Source: Micrasema longulum
Taxonomy: Eukaryota > Arthropoda > Insecta > Trichoptera > Brachycentridae
DNA length: 64,000 bases
Direction: 5' to 3'
NCBI GenBank assembly: GCA_022494885.1
Contig: JAGVSM010000516.1
Coordinates: 62,001 to 126,000, forward strand
Shown: positions 1 to 10,214 of the stretch, piece after piece
Layout: each line of letters opens with the position of its first letter
How positions within the stretch are numbered: the first letter of the stretch is position 1
The notes under the pieces: generated by a model
Databases searched by the model: none
What the model was told of the DNA's origin: nothing
The model's input: only the letters and a program-made list of their open reading frames with translations
Made by a program: the position numbers and the translations under genes

Positions 1-560
1 CACCATCAAAACTGCATATTGCGAGGTTTACAGCAAAGTCCAAATAAGGTTGATTATTTTTTAAGAAGCTTTTAAATATCGTGGGTATACTAGCAAAAAG
101 CTTCAACTCTCAAACACCTGTTTTGAGAAATCAAGCATTTAAGTTTGGTTCCAATTTTACTCTTTCATATCTTATTTCAATAAAGTAAGATGTTAAGTGC
201 TCATTTAAGAACATGTTTTTAATTTTTTCCGTTTCTTAATTTTATATGAAGTAAATATTAGGTTATTTAAAGCTTTTAGCCTGAATACGATACCGGGTAT
301 ACGACTTAACCTTAAATTTATTTTTTAAACTACAGATATTTGAAATTTAATATGATTTAGTGTATTTTGCCAGTTTGCAGAGCGTTAAAAACTTTATAAA
401 ACAGCATCATTAAGTCAAATCTGCATATTTTCGAGTTAACGTTTTTTGCCAGAATACCCTCGATATTTAAGTATATGAAAGCTTTTTAAAACCGTTTCTG
501 ATAACTTCTTTACAAAATATCAAGCTTTGATTTTGTAATTTTTTTTCTTCTATACAACTC
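1..560. other. AT-rich anonymous DNA
   Basis: No open frame, splice-site pair or repeat copy could be recognised here. Confidence 0.5.
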
Positions 561-579
561 GCAAAATGCAAATTCAATA

Positions 580-717
580 GTATTCGTAGGGACCGTCATA
601 ATTTTGCACTGTGAACCACCTTTTATTCTAATTAAATACCCACCTTGCCAGAAAGTGAACACAAGACCCTAAGCGAGGTAGCGAACACGCCAAATAATTA
701 ACTACGAGGCGGACTCA
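580..717 (-). repeat. SINE A copy, 5' part
   Basis: On the minus strand this begins with a degenerate tRNA-like head (GCCTCGTAGT, then GGCGTGTTCGCTACC) and continues with the SINE A body signature CAGTGCAAAATTATGACGG and GGTCCCT. The same order of head and body is seen at 4085, 21788 and 31385. It abuts a non-LTR fragment at 729. The B-box is badly decayed, so this is an old copy. Confidence 0.5.
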
Positions 718-728
718 TATTTTTTTAA

Positions 729-960
729 TTGAATTTTTCAGGATTTTCTCTAAGAAATAGAAACATTACCTTTGGAGATACGATACCTCACAAAGAGGTT
801 CACAGAATCTGTAATATAGGAGACGAAAGTATGCAGAAAAGATGGTTCCGGAGATACCACGTTGAAAGGATGAACCCATGGAGGATTCCCGAGGTCGTGA
901 TGCAAGAGACTCTAGAGGGTCGTATACCACCAAAAAGATGGAAAGAAAGTTGAACATCTG
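729..960 (+). pseudogene. Non-LTR retrotransposon ORF2 C-terminus, fragment
   Basis: The plus-strand translation contains RRYHVERMNPWRIPEVV followed by TLEGRIPPKRWKES. This matches the signature found after the reverse transcriptase of many insect non-LTR elements, where a W-F-G-H-V-x-R-M segment is followed by a G-R-x-P-x-x-R-W basic segment. The frame closes at 951-953, but the neighbouring frame continues with ASLDQD, so the end is probably frameshifted. No RT catalytic motif precedes it. The piece is 5'-truncated and dead. Assignment to a clade (RTE-like or Jockey-like) is not possible from so little sequence. Confidence 0.5.
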
Positions 961-1614
961 CATCATTGGACCAAGATTGAGTTTCTGTCTTAACAGATCG
1001 CAAAATCTATATAAGAAGTATTTTTAAGTGAGAGTATGAATTAATTTCAAAAGAATATCAGAAGGATGTAGTGGTGGTGATTAATTGCTCCAATACTGTT
1101 ACGTGTGGAAAAGCGAAGGTTATTTAACTTTCAAGTTTCTATCAGTTTAATTAATTTCACGTTTGCTCAAAAGATGACGTAGGCCTGTTTGTATACTCTA
1201 TAAATACTACATGTCATTAGCCACGTGGTAACCCGCTTATAACGCGAATATATTATACTCCAATGCACACCCCTCCCACCCATAACCGTGCTTAGACACA
1301 TATTTACATTGAAATAATGTATTACGTTTTAGTAAATACGTTTAGAGATAAAATTAGACGATCCGCTCAGCGTATACGAGACACGTAGTGTAACAGTGGA
1401 CTTTCGGATTAAGGTAATTCTAGTATTCAAAATGAATATTGAACTTCAATAATCAGTAAATTTATAAACAACTAAAAAGGATAAAATTATACTGAATGCT
1501 TTTAAAAGCGATCTCTGCAAACTTTTTTTGTCGGGTAGATACTCAAATTTTAAAATTAGTGCAACATGAAAATTGTAAAATCCTCATCCTGGACCCTTAT
1601 TTCTCCAGCTGCAA
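961..1614. other. Anonymous DNA
   Basis: Mixed-composition sequence with no open frame or repeat recognised. There is a modestly GC-richer stretch at about 1170-1410. Confidence 0.4.
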
Positions 1615-1758
1615 TTGATCTCTTTCATCGTCATCATCATTCAATGTCTGCTCCCTAGTTGGAGCATATGGTATCCGCAAAGAGCCTCTAAGTATCTCTA
1701 TCGGTTGCCAACTCATTATCGTCCTCCCACGTCAGGTTGTCGTTTTGCGTGTAGCGAT
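1615..1758 (-). mobile_element. 3' end of an RTE-like non-LTR element
   Basis: Read on the minus strand, this contains CCGATAGAGATACTTAGAGG, then CATATGCTCCAACTAGGGAG, then a GATGATGATGACGATG tail. The same order is found in the opposite orientation at 7290-7360, directly after the C-terminus of a non-LTR ORF. It is therefore a second, more 5'-truncated copy of that family. The GATGATG microsatellite-like tail marks the 3' terminus. Confidence 0.6.
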
Positions 1759-1759
1759 G

Positions 1760-2734
1760 AAGAACGTTATTACTTATCCATAATATAATTTGAATCTAAG
1801 AAATTGAATTTATAAGTATATAAATAATTAGACCAAATTTTTAAAACTTGGAAAAAAGATGGAATTTCGTATATACATATTTGATTAAAACCAAAAGTAG
1901 TTTTTTTATTCTGATTCTTTAGCATAGAAGATTTCAACAACGCAAAATAATAATATGGTACGAGAAAAAATAGAAAAACTAATTTAAATAATGAATACAA
2001 TAAATCTATGGTTTGAAATAATTTGTTTTTGAATTTCTATGAATTGACTATGACAGTTTGTCGTTCTATGGATATATTTGACAACAATACTTTTTCTGTG
2101 TCTATTGCTCCGGTTGAATTAAGAGTGATGTAATAATGTTATATTTTTATGTGAAAAAAATTCTCTCTGAGATCTCTTTGGAATTGTGTGTCTCGTGAAT
2201 ATAGAACTTTTTATGCTACACTGAAAGTACTTTAAATATTGAATAGCACAAGTAATCTGCTCAATTTTATCAAGAATACTACAACATGTTATAAGACTCA
2301 TATCAAGCTCAACAATTAACGGATGTATATGCAACAAGATTAAAGGTAAAATATTATGACATTTCGCATAACAATAAAAAATAAAGATGGATACGATTAT
2401 GTTCAATGCTTTATAAGCCGGATAATAGTTAACCCACAAGATGAGAATTTATTATGAGTAAGGTTTGTAATGTTCGACATTTCTTTAATCATTTTTGAAA
2501 TTTTATAAATATAGACACAAAGTATATTGAGTGGAACAATGAATCATATTACAGTGCGGAAATTTTATAAATTTAAAGTTTAAGTATATCTGACTCGCTT
2601 TTAACCCAAAAAAATCATTCACCTTCGCCATTATGTGTAAAAATATTTCCGTTTTTGGTTTATACATACTTCATTCCTTTGGTTTTAGCTAACTGGTTTG
2701 GTTTTTTTCAGCAGAAACTTGCACCTTCTTGTCA
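1760..2734. other. AT-rich anonymous DNA
   Basis: Short open frames of 70-106 codons on the minus strand have no recognisable motif and look like chance openings in AT-rich DNA. Confidence 0.4.
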
Positions 2735-2860
2735 ATATTATCACTTGTTCCTTTATGATTAACATAACCATACCTTTATGTAAATATTATTCTGTTCAAA
2801 CATAAGTTTTTTATAACTCCTGGGAGTACAAAAAAAAATTGTATTATGAAATAAAAAATA
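2735..2860 (+). repeat. Repeat L, copy 1
   Basis: Contains CCATACCTTTATGTAAATAT, then ATTCTG, then TAACTCCTGGGAGTACAAAA. The same succession occurs at 23455-23575. An A-rich 3' end suggests the 3' tail of a retroelement. Confidence 0.5.
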
Positions 2861-2919
2861 AATTTAAAAAAAAACATATTGAGTTTTTCTACTGACATTT
2901 CTTGGTGGAACTGCATTTT

Positions 2920-3101
2920 AATTATAATAATAAAAATACTTTATAGTTTTATTCCACTTTTATCTATAATTATTTTAAAAATTTTTCACCAGTGACCGGG
3001 TTTCGTCGTGACCGACATCGTCAGACTGGTGGGAGACTAAACAAATTTCAATGTTATATACAAGTGGAATAAAACTATAAAGTATTTTTATTTCTATAAT
3101 T
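2920..3101. repeat. Hairpin element with 40-bp inverted repeats
   Basis: Arms 2920-2959 and 3062-3101 are inverted copies (core ATACTTTATAGTTTTATTCC) with about two mismatches. The 102-bp interior holds a second, nested hairpin (2987-3031). Arm identity this high in an otherwise decayed region suggests a young insertion or a conserved fold. Confidence 0.75.
2987..3031 (-). ncRNA. Candidate minimal hammerhead ribozyme motif
   Basis: Minus strand, in order: CACCAGT (stem I), CTGACGA, one T, GTCG-GTCA-CGAC (stem II hairpin), GAA, ACC-C-GGT (stem III), C (position 17), ACTGGTG (stem I'). The order and the invariant CTGANGA and GAAA boxes are those of a hammerhead with a very short stem III. The single T before stem II is not canonical and may weaken or abolish cleavage. 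Activity is inference only. Confidence 0.45.
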
Positions 3102-3112
3102 TAAAAAAAACA

Positions 3113-3490
3113 GTCAAATAAAACATATTACGACAGAGATGAAGAACAGTTAAGAGAAGGTAATATGGAAGTCTAGGCATCTACAGGGCTTATGACCTGT
3201 CAATGGCTGGTTTAAGTGGCCACTTTACACACTGTGTAACATTCACCATTCTGCTCATATTTGAACGTCTATATTCCTTCAATTCTTTCATCTGTTAATG
3301 TTTGTGAAGTTAAAGAGCTGAAACCTTTATTTATGCGGGTGAGATTCTTCTAATTGAATTATTTTACCTACATACTAGGCAACGCTTGAAAATGTTATTT
3401 TTTCAATTTCTATACTTCTTCATGGACCAGGTGGATTTATCAACAATATTTTGAGTTTGTACAATTTTTTGTAAACAAGGACTGTAATTC
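3113..3490 (+). repeat. Repeat E, two half-units in permuted order
   Basis: 3113-3350 carries ACGACAGAGATGAAGAAC, AAGTCTAGGCATCTACAGGG, TTTAAGTGGCCACTTTACAC and GAGCTGAAACC. 3370-3490 carries the upstream part of the unit (CTAGGCAACGCTTGAAAA, CAACAATATTTTGAG), which at 43045 lies before, not after, the first block. The permuted order suggests a tandem or circular ancestor. Confidence 0.6.
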
Positions 3491-3499
3491 AATTAGATG

Positions 3500-4080
3500 A
3501 TTGATTTGTAAAATAAGATTTTTTTATTTCAAGTAACATATTGATGGCTAGGATAAAAAAATATAATTTATAGCCCTATTCACCATTTTTTGATAATACC
3601 AAAAATTTTAAAAAGTCCCTTAGTGTATTTGTTTTTACATATTTCTATATTTTTGTTTATAAATAATGATCTCACCACCTATGGAAAAATCGATGGGCGT
3701 CGATTAACGGGTCACTGGTTCGTGGATTTAAATATTTTGGTTGCCAATTGCGTTACTAAAGTTGTTGTGAACTCCAAAACAAAATGATTGCAACCACTCA
3801 CCTTATACTTGAGTCCTACACCTTACTGTTCGAATTCTCCCCGCAATCAGGGCTCGATGGAGGGTTGGTTTAAACTAGGTTCATATCACTTGAATAGTCA
3901 CAAGCGACGACACAATGAATTTGTATCACAACAAACCAAAAAGTATTTAGAAGTGCAGGTTCAAAAATAAGTATTGCAATCATTGCATTGGTCAGTACCT
4001 CATTCCATAGAAAAGAAAGTATTGTCACGCACGGTGAAGTCACTACTATTTTATCAGATGCCAGGAGGTAAATTTAAAAT
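3500..4080. other. Anonymous DNA
   Basis: Two short open frames (3590-3787, 3788-3970) show no recognisable protein signature. Nothing else was identified. Confidence 0.4.
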
Positions 4081-4084
4081 TGAA

Positions 4085-4340
4085 TTTTCCGGCTTCGTGC
4101 TGTAGTTGTCTGTGCATTTGCATAGCATGCAAGGGGTCGTAGGTTTGATTCCCGACCTGGTTAAATATTTATTTCAAAATTTGTTTTTACACTACAATAT
4201 TTCATAGTCCCTGGACTAGTGCCTGAAGCGTAAGACTGATCATCTTACCTTCGTGTAGCAAAAATGATTAAGATACACTGCGCAGTGCCATATGCATCAT
4301 TAGGTGTGGAAACAGATGATGATGGATGATGATTTAAATT
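4085..4340 (+). repeat. SINE A, near-complete copy
   Basis: tRNA-like head with A-box region GTGCTGTAGTTGTCTGTG and B-box GGTTTGATTCCC. The body contains GTCCCTGGACTAGTGCCTGA, AGCGTAAGACTGATCATC and CAGTGCCATATGCATCATTA, and the tail is (GATGATG)n. Members at 31140 and 59060 share all body segments. The pol III promoter boxes are recognisable, so it is a tRNA-derived SINE; the parental tRNA cannot be named. Confidence 0.7.
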
Positions 4341-4499
4341 ATAACATAGCAACCTTCATAATAAATGTGGCACAGCCAAATAATATAACATCAGCTCAAA
4401 TTTGATTGATCATGATTATAAACGTGGGCGCTTTTTTTATGTTTTCTCGGTCTACTATAAAATGCGAGTTTACGTAATATAACTAGATTATTCTCTTGA

Positions 4500-5030
4500 A
4501 CCGTCGATATATCGTATTATCTTAAAGCCCAAGCAGAGGTTTTATTCGCGAGCATGTGAGATGGGACGTAATACATTTAGAAGGTTGCCAGTCGCTTAGA
4601 TAGAGAAATCAGAGAATAGGCCTGTAGTGGTTGTTAATGCGTCCAATCCTCGTAACTAATGCTGTTCATCAATCATACAAATGTGACGTCTGACCCCACA
4701 CACCCTTACAGTATCGAGACGGCAAGAAACCCAGATTTCCGTCGGTATTCAAATGACAGCACCGTCCGCGAAATACATAAATTATGGCCACTTGACGTCC
4801 TGGCACATTAAGTCGGGAATAAATCAAATCCTGTTTGAGGCCTCTATCTGTGGTATAAAATTATCCGGATCCGATAAATCACACGATAAGGCTTTTCAAT
4901 AAATACGGCCTTAGAGAAAATTCACACGATTTAAGTGATTAATAATAGCGGTGTAAATCAGTTTTTACCCTTTAAAACTGTGAATTTTCTATTAGGGAGG
5001 AATGCGCGCGACTCATTGTGCGACAGGGTC
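4500..5030. other. Complex, GC-richer single-copy block
   Basis: This block is clearly less AT-rich than its flanks, has no repeat matches in the window and no open frame. It includes ATAAATTATGGCCACTTGAC and TGACGTC-type sites. It could be a conserved non-coding or cis-regulatory element, but no functional motif cluster is decisive. Confidence 0.25.
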
Positions 5031-5129
5031 ATTTTTTTAATCATTTTTTGGCAGATTGTTTTTTTTTTTAAATCTTTTTTTTAAGCATATTTATTACGGC
5101 AATATACATTGAGTTATTTATTCTTCTGC

Positions 5130-5400
5130 TTTCCGTGCCATATCAGGTCGCCCCGACGTTGGCGATCACTCTAGAGTAGGCATTCCGGTCCTGCGCCAAC
5201 TGGAACAGCGCCTCAACCCCACGCACTCCCGTCCAATAGAGGATGTTTCTCAGCCAGGACATCTGTCGCCTTCCAACTCCACGCTTTCCCTCGATTTTTC
5301 CCATCATAATCAGCTGTAGAAGCGCACATTTGCTTCTAAAACTAGAAATCAGGGTACATCCTTCTATATCGCACAACAATTTATCTGACTCCCTTTGACC
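5130..5400 (-). pseudogene. Non-LTR retrotransposon ORF2 C-terminus, fragment
   Basis: The minus-strand frame has MMGKIEGKRGVGRRQMSWL, then WTGVRGVEALFQLAQDR, then an R-x-x-I-A-N ending. This is the familiar C-terminal tail of RTE-like elements: a G-K-I-E-G-K-R-x-x-G-R-x-x-x-S-W-L segment followed by a W-T-G segment and L-x-x-L-A-x-D-R. About 78 codons stay open and no reverse transcriptase core precedes them, so it is a 5'-truncated insertion. The frame ends with stop codon TGA at 5143-5145, close to the element's natural ORF end. Confidence 0.75.
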
Positions 5401-6824
5401 AATACAAATTTAAAATACAGTCAACACCTTCCTCAACCTGGCAATCTCACCACATTTCCACGAATCTGGGATAAGTTTACATATCCTCAGGCTTATATAA
5501 ATTGCTGCTTTTGAGCCCAAAAAGTATTAATTCGTCTCTGTAGAATCAGATCCCTATTGGAGTGTTTAGTATTATGAGCATGGCAAACCGTTACGTATTT
5601 TTCCCCGTTGAGATGCGTGACCGCTACTGACCTCAATATATACTGTTGACACCATTACTGTCGACATCCAGCACTTGAAATTCTTTGAAAAGTGAATCAA
5701 TTGAGTATTGGTATGGTTTTATTTATATGACTCTTAACTCTGATTTTTGAGCTATAGCTGCTGAAACCATAGTCGTTTTAGTGCAGCTTCCCCAGCCAAT
5801 CCATTATACAATTGTTTTAGTTATTTTATCCTTATTTCTTAAAGGTATCTATAAATTAATCAAACGTTTTATTTTATTAGAAATTTATTCAGTTTGTAGG
5901 TTCCATCTAATGAACTTAGCTTTTTTAACACACAAATATTTTATATTAGTGAAGACCGATATTTACAATTAACATTATTTATGCAATGGTGTGATTTTAA
6001 TTCATATCCGGAGTTGGTTGTCCCTCCGAAGATGGACTGAAACAAATAAACTTTTGTCTGCATTGAGAGTAAGCAAATTATCGTTCAACCAATTGTTTAC
6101 ACTCATCATATCTTTGTTGGCATTGTCATGAACTTTAAATTGTTATAAAACTAAACCACCCGCTACTAAATTTAAAAAAAAAACAATTAAAAATGAATTT
6201 TACAAGAACTAAACAAATTGGATTAGATTTTTATTTTTAATCATTATTTAATGCGTTTTAGTTTACTGTTTTTCGTTTGTTTTTGTTATAATTTGTTTTT
6301 AAAATACTCAAATAAAATATAAATGTGTCATGAATCAGCGTTTTTTTTCCCAAATGTTTTTTTTTTCGTATTATAAAAAGAAAGAAAAAACAAGAAGATA
6401 TTGCCAAACGAAAATCTCGTCATAAAAGTAGTTTTTAATTACGTCAAACCAATAACATCTTTTCTGTCATTATCTAAGAATATAATCCACTAAAAAATAC
6501 GCGTTTGCTAGAAATTTGATATGCGAGACTATTTGTTAATGATTGAAGAGATAAAATATAAAATTGAACAAAAAACGACATTTTGTTATTCTTAATATTT
6601 TTTTTAAATGCTTATTCTAATATGTTCAGGATCAATTTATTAGCAAAAACAAGAAAAAAAAAAGACGTTTATTTTTAACTTTTCTTCTATTAATATATGA
6701 CTCATACATTCCTATGAGTAACACTACTCATTATTTTAATTTTAAAAAATTATTAGATTCATAACAATTCCATAAATAAGTTGAAATGTCTTATTTAATA
6801 TAAAATGGAAACTCTCGAAAAAAA
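5401..6824. other. AT-rich anonymous DNA
   Basis: Long T- and A-runs, with no gene or repeat recognised. The frame at 5781-5972 is hydrophobic and biased by AT content. Confidence 0.4.
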
Positions 6825-7360
6825 GTGGGAGTGCGGCTAGGAGTAGCAGGAGCCTCATTTTTCAGTATGAAGGCTGTCTGGAGATTAAATATTTACTTAG
6901 TGAAAACTAAATGCCACCTGTATAAAGCCTGCATAACACCTATTCTCCTCTACGGATGCGAATCATGGCACTTTACTAGGGCCCAAAATGGCAAAATCAT
7001 GAGTTTTGAGAAAAGGCGTCTCAAAAGAATTTTGGGTGTGCGGTTTTTGTCTTTGTAGGGAATGAAGTAATTAGAAAACGGACGCGGTAACTCAAGGAAA
7101 GCTGTCATCAAGCGGAGGCGATACGGTTAGCTGGACCATATATCGCGGATGCCTGTTGAGAGCCTTAACCACGCTTGCCTACAAAACAAGGCATCAGGTT
7201 TTCGTCGTCCTGGACGTCCTCTGCTGACTTTTTGTCGGCAGTTTATGTCAAAACTACGGGACGCAAACCTGGAAGGACGCATAAGAGTAAGCAGCCGATA
7301 GAGATGCATGGAGGCTCTTTGTTGACACCATATGCTCCGACTAGGGAGCGGACATGAAAT
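6825..7360 (+). pseudogene. RTE-like non-LTR ORF2, C-terminal part plus 3' end
   Basis: The first frame has LYKACITPILLYGCESWHFT then FEKRRLKRILGVRF, the classic post-catalytic thumb region of non-LTR reverse transcriptases. After a stop near 7056 the coding similarity continues in other frames: LDHISRMPVESLNHACLQ, GFRRPGRPLLTF and LRDANLEGRIRV. The 3' end (CATATGCTCCGACTAGGGAG, then an ATGATGATA tail) matches 1615-1758 in opposite orientation. Several stops and frameshifts make it a pseudogene; the RT catalytic box is missing through 5' truncation. Confidence 0.8.
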
Positions 7361-8145
7361 GATGATATAATGCGTCGACAGCGAAATTAAAACAAAACAA
7401 ATTTTAACTCACAGAAATGTAGAGAGAAGCAGATATTTAATTAATTTTATTAGTTTATACACATTTTTCATTTTTTATTTTTTTTTATTTTCTATTTTGT
7501 TAAATTTCTTGCCTTAAGTGTATTTTTTTTTTGTATGTGCATGGATGTCCTATATTAATATTTATATATATAATTCTTCTGTACATGTTATGTCACTAAA
7601 CTTCTCCTAAACGGTTTAACCAATTTACGTGCGGTTTTCAGCGAAATGTAGATCTTCGCGCTGCGCGTGTTAAATTTTTTTAAAATTTTATTTTTTTATT
7701 TTATTGAAATAAAAAAATAAAATAAGTGTTCGTTGATATTAAAATTTTCAACCGATTCTGTATAAAAAAAATAGAAGCATAAATCTTTTTTTCGTCGACC
7801 TACTAGGGTTGCATTCGACGAGAATCCATATCCAAAAAAAATTAACGATGTTGTTTTTTTTGTGTTTTGAAAACTTTTTTTTTTTTAATGTTTACAAACG
7901 ACATTCCCAGTCAGATTATTTCCTTCCATTCCTTACAATTTCTTCCCATTCGTTTCTTTTTACTGGATTTTTGGTAATACTTAAACAATATTATCTGACA
8001 TTTAGTCCACTTTTTAAAATCCCATTCATGTATAGAGTGCACCTGTGTTGGTGAGAAGAGTCGAGTTCGACATATGCAAAAATAATTCTGAATTCGAAAA
8101 TGAATTATTTTATGTTTTGGAATTCTCCGGTTAAATACCTACTTA
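7361..8145. other. AT-rich DNA with a short recurrent-looking motif
   Basis: 7565-7660 contains ATGTCACTAAACTTCTCCTA, AACGGTTTAACCAATTTACG and GAAATGTAGATCTTCGCGC. I recall similar 'cross the stop, AACGG, ACCAATTT' strings from dispersed repeats of several insect genomes but cannot name the class. The rest is low-complexity. Confidence 0.3.
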
Positions 8146-8149
8146 AATT

Positions 8150-8300
8150 CAATAATTGAATATTTATAGTTTTTAGTTTTGGAATTCAATCATAAACAAG
8201 TATCTAGATACCTACTTATATAAAAAAACTTTTTCCAAGCTAATAGCGGGCAAGTCAACGTTCGGCCAGGACAACGTATGTTAGGTTCAAATAAATTGTC
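8150..8300. repeat. Repeat N, copy 1
   Basis: Contains TTTTGGAATTCAATCATAAA, palindrome-like AAGTATCTAGATACCTACTT and, about 20 bp on, AGCTAATAGCGGGCAAGTCA. The same blocks appear at 62450-62760, there separated by about 200 bp. Confidence 0.5.
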
Positions 8301-8309
8301 AATATATTT

Positions 8310-8910
8310 TGTACATGCTGTTTGTTTTCCCAATAAAATAATAATTATCTGTTTACTAATTAAATGCCAATTTTAGGCTGAAAGGAATAGCGTGATATTT
8401 TGAATAGTTGCTTATGTTTGAAAATATAATCACTTTGTATTTTTAATATGTTAGTAAAATTATATTATCTGTATTGTATAAAAGCGTATGTAAAGCGATT
8501 CAGTTTCGGGTCAAACGAATAACCAGTTGAGTTGTGTAATGTCCACTGGGTGCGGGGAGAGCAAGTAGTTGGTTGTTGGCAAGCCGACGGAGCTTTTTGT
8601 TGGTGCACTCAACATTCGTGCTTTACGGTGCACTTATCAGATATGGAAAACACATTTCCTACTGCAGCTTCCTTGGTCCGGATCTGCCGGCATTCCGAAC
8701 AGCGCACCACCTATGAACCCGTACTTCAACTCTGAGTAAAAATTGCGAGGGATGCATTGAAATATGTATTTGAGAGATATGGACTATTTTATGCAATTAA
8801 TTTTTATAATTTTTTTTTTATTTCATTTAGATTTAATTTTTAAAAAAAACATTTTTCAATCGCTATACCTCTTATACCAGTTAGTTTTATAAACAATTTT
8901 TTTAGTCCAA
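8310..8910. other. Anonymous DNA
   Basis: A somewhat GC-richer patch at 8500-8740 holds a 67-codon frame without known motifs. No splice sites were convincing. Confidence 0.35.
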
Positions 8911-8914
8911 ATAT

Positions 8915-9560
8915 TGCAGACAGGCTGGATTTTCTCCGTAGGGAGTTATTTAAATCTTACTTTGTTCAACAGAGAGAGAAAACAATTTTGAGAAGGAAAT
9001 ATTTAAGTCTAAGCATTTACAGAGCTAAAGACCTGTTATTGGCTGGTTGAAAATTGAAAAATAGTTTTTATGCGTCGATTGGTTCAGCCGGATCAATCTC
9101 ACCCACATGATAAGGGTTTCAGTTCTTTTATTTCACAATAGTCAACAGATGGAATAGTTAGACAAATGTAGATGTTTAAACATATGCAGAAAGGTAAATG
9201 TTGCACAGTGCAAAAAGTGGCCACCTAAACTTGGCGGCCTCCGTGGTGTAGTGGTCAAGACGCTTGATTCACGCACGGAAGGTTCCGGGTTCAATACCCG
9301 GTGAGAACACAAAAATTAAAATGTGATTTTTCTCAAGCCTGGGTGCTCGGTGATGTAATTCACCACTGTAATTAGGCCTCCTGGCCTGTTGTGGTGCAAA
9401 AAAAAAAAGAAAAATGTAAAAAAAAAAAAAAAACCAACCAATGACAGGTCATAAGTCATGTTAAAACCTACACTTCTATATTTACTTCTCAAAAATGTTT
9501 TCCCTCTCTGTTGAATAAATTTTAATGTAAATAACTCCTTTGGGAGAAATCCTGCCATTG
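8915..9560. repeat. Repeat E, inverted pair interrupted by SINE B
   Basis: 8915-9055 is repeat E in plus orientation (AGACAGGCTGGATTTTCTCC, AACAGAGAGAGAAAACAATT). 9085-9231 and 9433-9560 are the unit in minus orientation (TCAATCTCACCCACATGATA, AAGTGGCCACCTAAAC, then CCAATGACAGGTCATAAG). The minus copy is split by a SINE B insertion at 9232-9432. Confidence 0.65.
9232..9432 (+). repeat. SINE B, well-preserved copy
   Basis: tRNA-derived head with A-box TGGTGTAGTGGTCAAGACGC and B-box GGTTCAATACC. The body is CAAGCCTGGGTGCTCGGTGA then GTTGTGGTGC, followed by an A-rich tail of about 25 nt. It is nested inside repeat E, so it inserted later. The pol III boxes look intact; other copies are at 26140 and 58427, with a relative at 56043. 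Confidence 0.8.
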
Positions 9561-9639
9561 TGAAATAAAATTGACTTTATCAAAATATTATGGAATTTTT
9601 ATGTACTCGTATTTATTTAAAAATGGTTTTCCTCTGTAA

Positions 9640-9714
9640 TATATTTCACTGCTCCTGGTTTGGCATCTGAAATGTAAGACTGGTCTCTTCACCTTAGATA
9701 TATAACAAGAATAA
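9640..9714 (+). repeat. SINE A, partial body
   Basis: GCTCCTGGTTTGGCATCTGA, AATGTAAGACTGGTC and TTCACCTTAGAT align with the middle of SINE A. The head and tail are missing; the copy abuts the 3' end of a minus-strand retroelement. Confidence 0.45.
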
Positions 9715-10209
9715 TCCACGTTCTCATTCTTATTCTTATTGGTGGGGGTCAGTGCTGTGCAAGCTCCTGACGTCACTGCAACCTGTAAAGACTATTGTGA
9801 CGGGTTTTCGTGAAAAAATATCGCCTCCAAACCCATAAAGAGCCTTGCTACTGCGTGGAAGGTGAGAGTTTACATTTTGATAAGTCTCCCCCTCCAAGCC
9901 CAGATCTGTACAGTATCGGGCTATTAGGTAACGGGCGAGCTCTTTAACATCCTCAGATTTAACTGGTGGTCCCCTTAGGATGAGGCTCCTTTTGTAATGT
10001 AAAGCACCACATTCATATAAAATGTGTTTCCTCGTCTGCACTGCAGAACCTACATCTAGCGTTTTGGAAAGGTTCATTCTAGTAAGGTATTTGTTCAATC
10101 TGCAGTGTCCTGTGCGGGAGATAACCCTAACTTGATTTCGGTTGAGCTTTATTAGGTAAAAAACAAAACTTTGCGAATACCCTTTTATCACTATCTTAAT
10201 AATCCACAA
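9715..10209 (-). pseudogene. Non-LTR ORF2, RNase H-like C-terminus (element J)
   Basis: The minus-strand frame stays open for 157 codons. It contains KLNRNQVRVISRTGHCRLN then YLTRMNL, then a cysteine/histidine pattern in which AVQTRKHILYECGALHYKR is the H-x-x-x-x-C end, then the basic-leucine tail RGPPVKSEDVKELARYLIA. These features are typical of the region after the RNase H domain in Jockey/I/R1-type elements, where 'L-T-G-H, L-x-x-x-G, C-P-C, T-x-x-H-L-L-x-x-C' is found. The first Cys pair seems lost. The 3' UTR carries a TGACGTCAGGAGCTTGCACA block and an AATAAG-type tail near 9720-9745. Copies also lie at 44190, 45085 and 58570. It is 5'-truncated, with no RT catalytic core. Confidence 0.75.
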
Positions 10210-10214
10210 ACATA

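Noticed and set aside
2119..2439. 106-codon minus-strand frame
   Set aside because: Longest unassigned frame, but its hydrophobic, I/L/Y/F-rich composition is that of translated AT-rich DNA, and no family motif is seen.
7127..7309. Minus-strand 60-codon frame opposite the retroelement
   Set aside because: Shadow of the plus-strand non-LTR C-terminus, whose motifs are clear.
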